26,478 nucleotides of DNA, from the NCBI GenBank assembly GCA_044225415.1, contig JBGAIO010000027.1, positions 1-26,478 of the forward strand. Direction: 5' to 3'. The position numbers and the translations under genes are program-made. This document shows, in pieces, positions 22,494-26,478 of this stretch; position 1 is the stretch's first letter; each line of letters starts with the position of its first letter. The notes beneath the pieces are model-generated. The model saw only the letters and a list, made by a program, of their open reading frames with translations, did no database searches and was not told where the DNA came from. The DNA comes from JALORV01 sp044225415. GTDB taxonomy: Bacteria > Pseudomonadota > Gammaproteobacteria > Burkholderiales > Burkholderiaceae_F.

Positions 22494-23480
22494 CTAGCGC
22501 GGAAGGCTGCGCCGCCTTGCGATGGCGAGCAACGCCAGCGCGAGCAGTCCGGCCGAGGGCAGCGCGCCGCCGCCGCCATCATCCTGGCCGGTCGGTGCGG
22601 TCGTGGCGGTGGGCGTCGCGACCGCCGCGGCGCTGGCGATGGCAGTGCCTTCGAGCGTGACTTCCCGCGCCGGCACGTCGTTGGTGAAGCGGATCGTCCA
22701 CTTCTCGCTGCGCGTGCCGCCGTCGAGCGGCGCGAAGCGCACACCGAAGGAGCAGCTGACGCCCGGTTCGAGTCGCATGCCGGGCGAGCAGTTGCTGGAG
22801 CCGGCCGGAGCGCTGGTGACGAAGAACTCGCTGGACCCGCCCGTCGGCCCCGACAGCGCCGGCGTCGCAAAGGTGATTGAGGTCGACGTGCTGTTAGTGA
22901 CCAGGATGCCGCTGGTGGCGCTTTCCTTCGACACCTCTGTACTCGAGAACATCGCAGGGTTGGGCGTGGCGGTCGGCGACACCGACGGCGGCACGGCGGA
23001 CGGTGCCGGCGCCGGTGCGGGAGTGGGAGTCGGCGCAGGCGTCGGGGTCGGTGACGGTGCCGGCGCAGGCGCAGGCGTGGGAGTGGCCAGCGGCGGCGGC
23101 GGCGGCGATGCCGTCGCGCCAAGGATGTACGCGGCGATGTCGGTCCGCTCCTGCGTCGAGAGTATCGCGAAGGCGCCCATGCCGTAGGCCGCGTTGTTGA
23201 TGGCCACGCCGATGCGCGCGGCCAAACCGGTCTCGCTCAGGTTGGCGAACACGGGGCGCGTGCGGAACACCGCGGCCGGTCCGTGGCAGTCCTGGCAACC
23301 CAGCGGCGCGCTGTTGGGAATGGCGATCTGGCGTGCGTACAGCGTCGCGCCGTTGGTGGCGTTGCCTGTCTGCGCCAGCGCCTGGCCGGCCGTGCCGGCA
23401 GCGGCCAGCGCGAGGACAGCGGGAGGCAGCGCGCGCAGGTGCAGCAGCGACTTGCGTGACGACGGGGTGCGTGACGACAT
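22494..23480 (-). CDS. Secreted cytochrome c with ASH-type domain and C-terminal sorting tail
   Basis: This is a 328-residue exported protein with an unusual order of parts. A signal peptide (to about residue 36, QALAQ) precedes a class I cytochrome c domain with one CXXCH (GCQDCHGPA) and a likely methionine ligand in YGMGAFA. A Pro/Thr/Ala linker of about 50 residues follows, then a choice-of-anchor/ASH-like immunoglobulin-type domain ending in LEPGVSCSFGVRFAP and VTLEGTAIA. The C terminus is DDGGGGALPSAGLLALALLAIARRRSLPR, a glycine-rich motif, one hydrophobic helix and a basic end, like GlyGly-CTERM-type protein-sorting signals. It is probably displayed on the cell surface or outer membrane and passes electrons there. 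No partner is encoded beside it. Confidence 0.82.
   Translation of the reverse strand: MSSRTPSSRKSLLHLRALPPAVLALAAAGTAGQALAQTGNATNGATLYARQIAIPNSAPLGCQDCHGPAAVFRTRPVFANLSETGLAARIGVAINNAAYGMGAFAILSTQERTDIAAYILGATASPPPPPLATPTPAPAPAPSPTPTPAPTPTPAPAPAPSAVPPSVSPTATPNPAMFSSTEVSKESATSGILVTNSTSTSITFATPALSGPTGGSSEFFVTSAPAGSSNCSPGMRLEPGVSCSFGVRFAPLDGGTRSEKWTIRFTNDVPAREVTLEGTAIASAAAVATPTATTAPTGQDDGGGGALPSAGLLALALLAIARRRSLPR
22990..23095. repeat. Low-complexity Pro/Thr/Ala linker repeats
   Basis: Within the cytochrome/ASH gene the coding strand alternates short CCN/ACN/GCN units, giving TPTPAPAPAP-type peptide. It is a slippage-prone simple-sequence tract that encodes a stiff, extended linker. Confidence 0.7.
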
Positions 23481-23685
23481 GGCCTGTGCGGCAACCGCGT
23501 TGCCCTGGAGTTCTGACTGCGGGCCAGTCTATGGCCCCACCGCCGTCATTTCCCTCGTACGAACGTCGTAACCCGGCCGTGCGAACGGATGAGGCGGGTT
23601 CCATCGTCGGCGCGATCTTCCGGGTTCGCGCGGCTTTTCCGCCGGCCGCCGGCCGCGCAGCCAAGCCTTCCCGCGCTCGGGACCC
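23481..23685. other. Spacer between the cytochrome/ASH gene and the M48 protease gene
   Basis: Both neighbours are on the minus strand, so this 205-bp stretch should hold the end of the protease unit and the promoter of the cytochrome gene. A 7-bp G+C inverted repeat (GCGCGGC / GCCGCGC) is visible near 23625-23660 without a T run. I see no gene and no clear promoter. Confidence 0.3.
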
Positions 23686-25014
23686 TCAGCGCGGCTGTCC
23701 GGCCGCACCGGCCGTCGGGTTCTCCGCAAACCAGCGCATCGCCGAATGCACCCGCGTACGGCCGCTGGGATGGTCGTAGAAGATCATCTCTTCCAGCGGC
23801 GTCGGTTCGAGCTTGCGATACGTCGCCAGCCGCATTGCTGCCGACGCGAAGCCATGTGGCTCGCGCCCGGCGCTCAGGCCGAAGATGTCGGCTTCCGTCT
23901 CCGCCGTGCGCACGATCGAATTGGTGACCGGCGTCATCACGAAGAACCAGGTGGACAGCAGCGCGATGATCAGCGGCAGCACCGCGAAATCGTACTCGCC
24001 GCGGATGCCCCAGCGCGCGCCATGGCGCGCGAGCAGCCGCCGAGTCGCCCACTGCGTGAAGGCGAAGCCCAGCGCGAGCACCAGTCCCGTCTGGAGCGTC
24101 AGCTTCAGCGAGTGATTGAGCACGTAGTGGCCGAGCTCGTGCGCCATCACCGCCTTGATCTCGGGCAGTGACGTGCGGTTGAGCAGGTTGTCGTTCAGGC
24201 TGACGCGCGTCGTGTTCGCCAGCCCGCTGACATTGGCGCTGATGCGGGTGGTCTGCTTCGACGCGTCGAACCAGTAGACGTCGTCGGCGGGCACGCCATG
24301 GGCGTGCGCCATCGACAGCACGCCGTCGCGCACGGGGCCGGCTGGCAGCGGCTGGTAATGATTGAACACCGGCGCGATGAACACCGGCGCGATGAAGCTG
24401 ACGAACAGCAGGAAGAGCACGCTGATCACCGTGGCCGGTACCCACCAGCGGTCCGCGCTGCGCCGTGCGGCCGCGATGATTGTCGCGAGCAGCGGCGCAC
24501 CAAGCAGCACCGTGATGGCAAGCCCTTTGCCCCACTCCAGCAGGAAGCCGGCGAGCGTCAGGTTCGACAGCCCGTACTGGTGCTCGCGCCACCAGTCCTC
24601 GTACAGTGACAGCGGCAGCGTCAGCACGCTCAGCAGCAGGATCAGCCCCGCGCTGTACAGCAGCGCCTGAAGCCAGCGGTTGCGTGCGCGGCGCTCGGCC
24701 CAGTTGCGCAACCGTGCAGACAGTCCGCCGGCGAGCAGGAGCCCGGCGAGTACGAGGCCCCACAGCCAGTCCCACAGCTTCAGCCAGTAGCCGCCTTCGA
24801 AATAGGCATCCGACTTTGCGCGCGCATCGGCGGGCAGGGTGTCGAGCCAGGCGCGCGTGGCGCGCTCGACATCGAACGCCGGACCCGGCTTTGCACCATC
24901 GGGGACGACCAGTTCCACCGGCGCGGCGGCGGGGACCTGCGCGCCCGCGGGTGCGACGGCCGACATCAGGAAGACGATGGCAGCGGCGACCATCGCCGCG
25001 GACAACACTCTCAT
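23686..25014 (-). CDS. M48-family membrane metalloprotease (Ste24/CAAX protease 1-like)
   Basis: This is a 442-residue integral membrane zinc protease. The signal-like helix (MRVLSAAMVAAAIVFLMSAV) and several membrane segments (about 84-100, 117-135, 160-182, 194-216, 305-322, 343-360) surround the zinc site HELGH at 292-296 (AVMAHELGHYVLNH), with the third ligand in ETEADIFGL near 374. FNHYQPLP before the catalytic domain is typical of Ste24-type proteases. The start at 25014 is set by GGAGG just upstream and by the signal helix; a longer in-frame start at 25545 is not supported. It is probably an inner-membrane quality-control enzyme. It is divergent from the thioredoxin-CcdA fusion gene. 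Confidence 0.93.
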   Translation of the reverse strand: MRVLSAAMVAAAIVFLMSAVAPAGAQVPAAAPVELVVPDGAKPGPAFDVERATRAWLDTLPADARAKSDAYFEGGYWLKLWDWLWGLVLAGLLLAGGLSARLRNWAERRARNRWLQALLYSAGLILLLSVLTLPLSLYEDWWREHQYGLSNLTLAGFLLEWGKGLAITVLLGAPLLATIIAAARRSADRWWVPATVISVLFLLFVSFIAPVFIAPVFNHYQPLPAGPVRDGVLSMAHAHGVPADDVYWFDASKQTTRISANVSGLANTTRVSLNDNLLNRTSLPEIKAVMAHELGHYVLNHSLKLTLQTGLVLALGFAFTQWATRRLLARHGARWGIRGEYDFAVLPLIIALLSTWFFVMTPVTNSIVRTAETEADIFGLSAGREPHGFASAAMRLATYRKLEPTPLEEMIFYDHPSGRTRVHSAMRWFAENPTAGAAGQPR

Positions 25015-25204
25015 CACGCCTCCGCTAGGGAAAACACTGATGAACAGCCCGAGCAATGCCCGGCGCTCGAACGAATCTCGCACGGGCTTGATCCCGGTGA
25101 AATGCGGCAGGGGCCGACGCTGAGATAAAGCAGCGCCTCGAACTTGTGCGTCCTCATAGTCTCGCCACGTCCTGTCGACACGATCGTTGCGTTCCGGAAC
25201 ATCG
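25015..25204. promoter_or_regulatory. Divergent promoter region between protease and thioredoxin-CcdA genes
   Basis: These 190 bases must hold both promoters. GGAGG at about 25018-25022 (minus strand) is the protease ribosome-binding site. I find no convincing -35/-10 pair in either direction. Confidence 0.4.
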
Positions 25205-26437
25205 ATGAAATTGAACTCGTTTGTCGCTCGCTGGCTGGCAGCCCTGCTGCTGGCCTTCGCGGCGGTTGCACCGTGCAGCGCGCAGGGTAGCGACGCTACA
25301 CCCGCTGCGGCAAGCCGCGCGCAGCAGACCGTGATCGAAGCCTTCGTGCGCGAAGGCTGCCCGCACTGCGCGGCTGCAGAGGAGTTCCTGGCAAAGCTGC
25401 AGAAGGAGCAGCCGGCACTTTCGATCGTCGTCCGCGACGTCACGAAGGAGCCGGCCGCCATGGAGCGGCTGAAGGAACTGGCCCGCGAGCACAAGGCCGG
25501 TGGTGCGCGGGTGCCCGCCATCCTCGCCGGCGGCCAGCTGATCATCGGCTACTCCGAGGACGCCAGCACCGACAAACTGATCCGCAGCGCGCTGGCCGGC
25601 CAGGCCACCGGTGGACACGCCGCCGCCACCTGCGATGCGGAAGACGAAAATGCGCTGGCCTGCGCGAAGGCGCCCGGTGCCGACGCCGAGCCGGTCAAGG
25701 CAGAATCGTTCGAAGTGACGCTGTTCGGCCGCACCCTCTCGCTGGACGACGTCGGGCTGCTGGCCTTCACGCTGGCCATGGGCCTGCTCGACGGCTTCAA
25801 CCCGTGCTCGATGTGGGTGCTGCTGCTGATGATCTCGCTGCTGGCGCCGCTCAACGACCGCAAGCGCATGCTGGCCATCGCCGGCACCTTCGTGCTGATC
25901 GAGGGTATCGCCTATTTCATGTTCATGGCGGCGTGGCTGAACCTGTTCCTGTTCATCGGCCTGTCGCGCATCTCGCAGCTGATCATCGCCGCCATCGCCA
26001 TCGTTGCCGGACTGATCAACCTGAAGGACTTCTTCGCCTTCAAGTGGGGGGGCATCAGCCTGTCGATCCCCGAGCGCGCCAAGCCGGGCATCTACAAGCG
26101 CATGCGCGACATCCTGCATGCGAAGAACCTGACGGCGGCCATCGTCGGCGCGGCCATTCTCGCCATCCTGATCCAGTTCGTCGAGTTCCTGTGCACGTCG
26201 GGCTTCCCGGCGCTGTTCACGCGCATCCTGACGCTGTCGGACCTGACCACCGCGCAGTACTACGGCTATCTGCTGCTGTACATCGCCGCGTACATGCTCG
26301 ACGACGTCATCATCCTCACCATCGGCGTGGTGATGCTGAGCCGCCACCGGCTGCAGGAAAAGGAAGGCCGCGTGCTGAAGTTCATCAGCGGCCTGGTGAT
26401 GGTCGGGCTCGGCATCTACCTGATTTTCTGGGCCTGA
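25205..26437 (+). CDS. Thioredoxin-domain/CcdA-DsbD-like membrane fusion protein
   Basis: This is a 410-residue inner-membrane protein that combines a periplasmic redox domain with a membrane electron carrier. After a signal segment (residues 5-27) comes a thioredoxin/glutaredoxin-like domain with the CPHC pair at 52-55 and a cis-proline in GGARVPAILAGG. From about residue 185 a polytopic part follows: DGFNPCSMWVLLLMISLLAPL with the Asn-Pro-Cys of CcdA/DsbD, and FVEFLCTSGFPALFT with the second conserved cysteine. Electrons from cytosolic thioredoxin would cross the membrane and reduce the attached domain, then a periplasmic target such as apocytochrome c or an oxidised disulfide. The start ATG at 25205 was chosen for its signal peptide; a start 18 bp upstream is also open. 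Confidence 0.9.
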   Translation: MKLNSFVARWLAALLLAFAAVAPCSAQGSDATPAAASRAQQTVIEAFVREGCPHCAAAEEFLAKLQKEQPALSIVVRDVTKEPAAMERLKELAREHKAGGARVPAILAGGQLIIGYSEDASTDKLIRSALAGQATGGHAAATCDAEDENALACAKAPGADAEPVKAESFEVTLFGRTLSLDDVGLLAFTLAMGLLDGFNPCSMWVLLLMISLLAPLNDRKRMLAIAGTFVLIEGIAYFMFMAAWLNLFLFIGLSRISQLIIAAIAIVAGLINLKDFFAFKWGGISLSIPERAKPGIYKRMRDILHAKNLTAAIVGAAILAILIQFVEFLCTSGFPALFTRILTLSDLTTAQYYGYLLLYIAAYMLDDVIILTIGVVMLSRHRLQEKEGRVLKFISGLVMVGLGIYLIFWA

Positions 26438-26478
26438 GCGTCCGCGGTCTCTTCATGGCAGCGCACGCAGCCCTGCAG
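26416..26478 (-). CDS. Possible C-terminal end of a c-type cytochrome (partial)
   Basis: On the minus strand a frame enters from the window edge and reads LQGCVRCHEETADAQAQKIR before a TAG at 26418-26416. It contains a haem-attachment CXXCH close to the C terminus, as in multihaem cytochromes. It overlaps the end of the convergent thioredoxin-CcdA gene by 22 bases. Only 20 residues are visible, so a chance CXXCH in G+C-rich DNA is possible. Confidence 0.35.
   Translation of the reverse strand: MQGCVRCHEETADAQAQKIR

Noticed and set aside
24364..24393. Perfect 15-bp tandem duplication in the M48 protease gene, encoding IAPVF twice.
   Set aside because: Ste24-type proteases naturally carry a similar I-x-P-x-x-I-A-P-x-F-N stretch here, so no extra residues seem to be inserted; it looks like coincidence of codon choice.
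24839..25178. Further TGTCGA copies at 24839 and 25173, and one at 22456.
   Set aside because: None has CGAC or CGTC at a 16-18 base distance in the right direction, so they are not counted as ECF42 promoters.
25154..26347. A 397-codon minus-strand frame opposite the thioredoxin-CcdA gene.
   Set aside because: Its composition is antisense-like and the plus-strand gene has clear motifs throughout.

Overview
The window is G+C-rich (about two thirds by eye), densely packed bacterial chromosome. It reads as a betaproteobacterium, most likely Burkholderiales. The indicators are a Bug-type (TctC) periplasmic binding protein, two small DUF3563-type proteins, LysR regulators next to catabolic genes, and many c-type cytochromes. 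I see no rRNA, tRNA, CRISPR array, insertion sequence, phage gene or origin. Genus-level placement is not possible by reading alone.

Layout. (1) 1-5640, minus strand: an RND efflux permease cut by the window edge, its membrane fusion partner (broken by two single-base frameshifts), a PmrA/QseB-type response regulator with its sensor kinase, and a DedA membrane protein. A TTAAG-type direct repeat and a strong terminator lie between the kinase and the efflux genes. (2) 5642-9806: a LysR regulator divergent from a D-glucarate operon (Bug binding protein, glucarate dehydratase, HpcH/HpaI aldolase) with a perfect LysR box between them. (3) 9807-10931: two small DUF3563-type genes, both on the minus strand. 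(4) 10932-16406, plus strand: a LysR regulator, then a redox cluster made of a Tat-exported fumarate-reductase-like flavoprotein, a seven-haem cytochrome, an SO2930-family dihaem protein and a monohaem cytochrome c. (5) 16429-21089, minus strand: an ECF42-type sigma factor with its usual companions (two DGPF/YCII proteins, DUF1579, a VOC protein), then a MoaD/ThiS-like protein and a BNR-repeat protein. (6) 21247-22357: an ada gene, again with two single-base frameshifts. (7) 22494-26478: a cytochrome c/ASH-domain surface protein with a C-terminal sorting tail, an M48 (Ste24-like) membrane protease, a divergent thioredoxin-CcdA fusion, and the possible tail of another cytochrome at the edge.

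The most interesting signal is regulatory. Two intergenic sites, at 19612-19638 and 21174-21200, share the pattern TGTCGA-N17-CGAC with identical flanking bases around the -10. As I recall it, this is the published ECF42 target consensus. One site precedes the five-gene sigma operon; the other precedes the BNR-MoaD pair, which suggests that this poorly understood pair belongs to the same regulon.

The four frameshifts, two in the fusion protein and two in ada, are all repaired by adding one base on the coding strand, in each case a G or within a G run. This points to base-calling or assembly deletions at least as much as to real gene decay.
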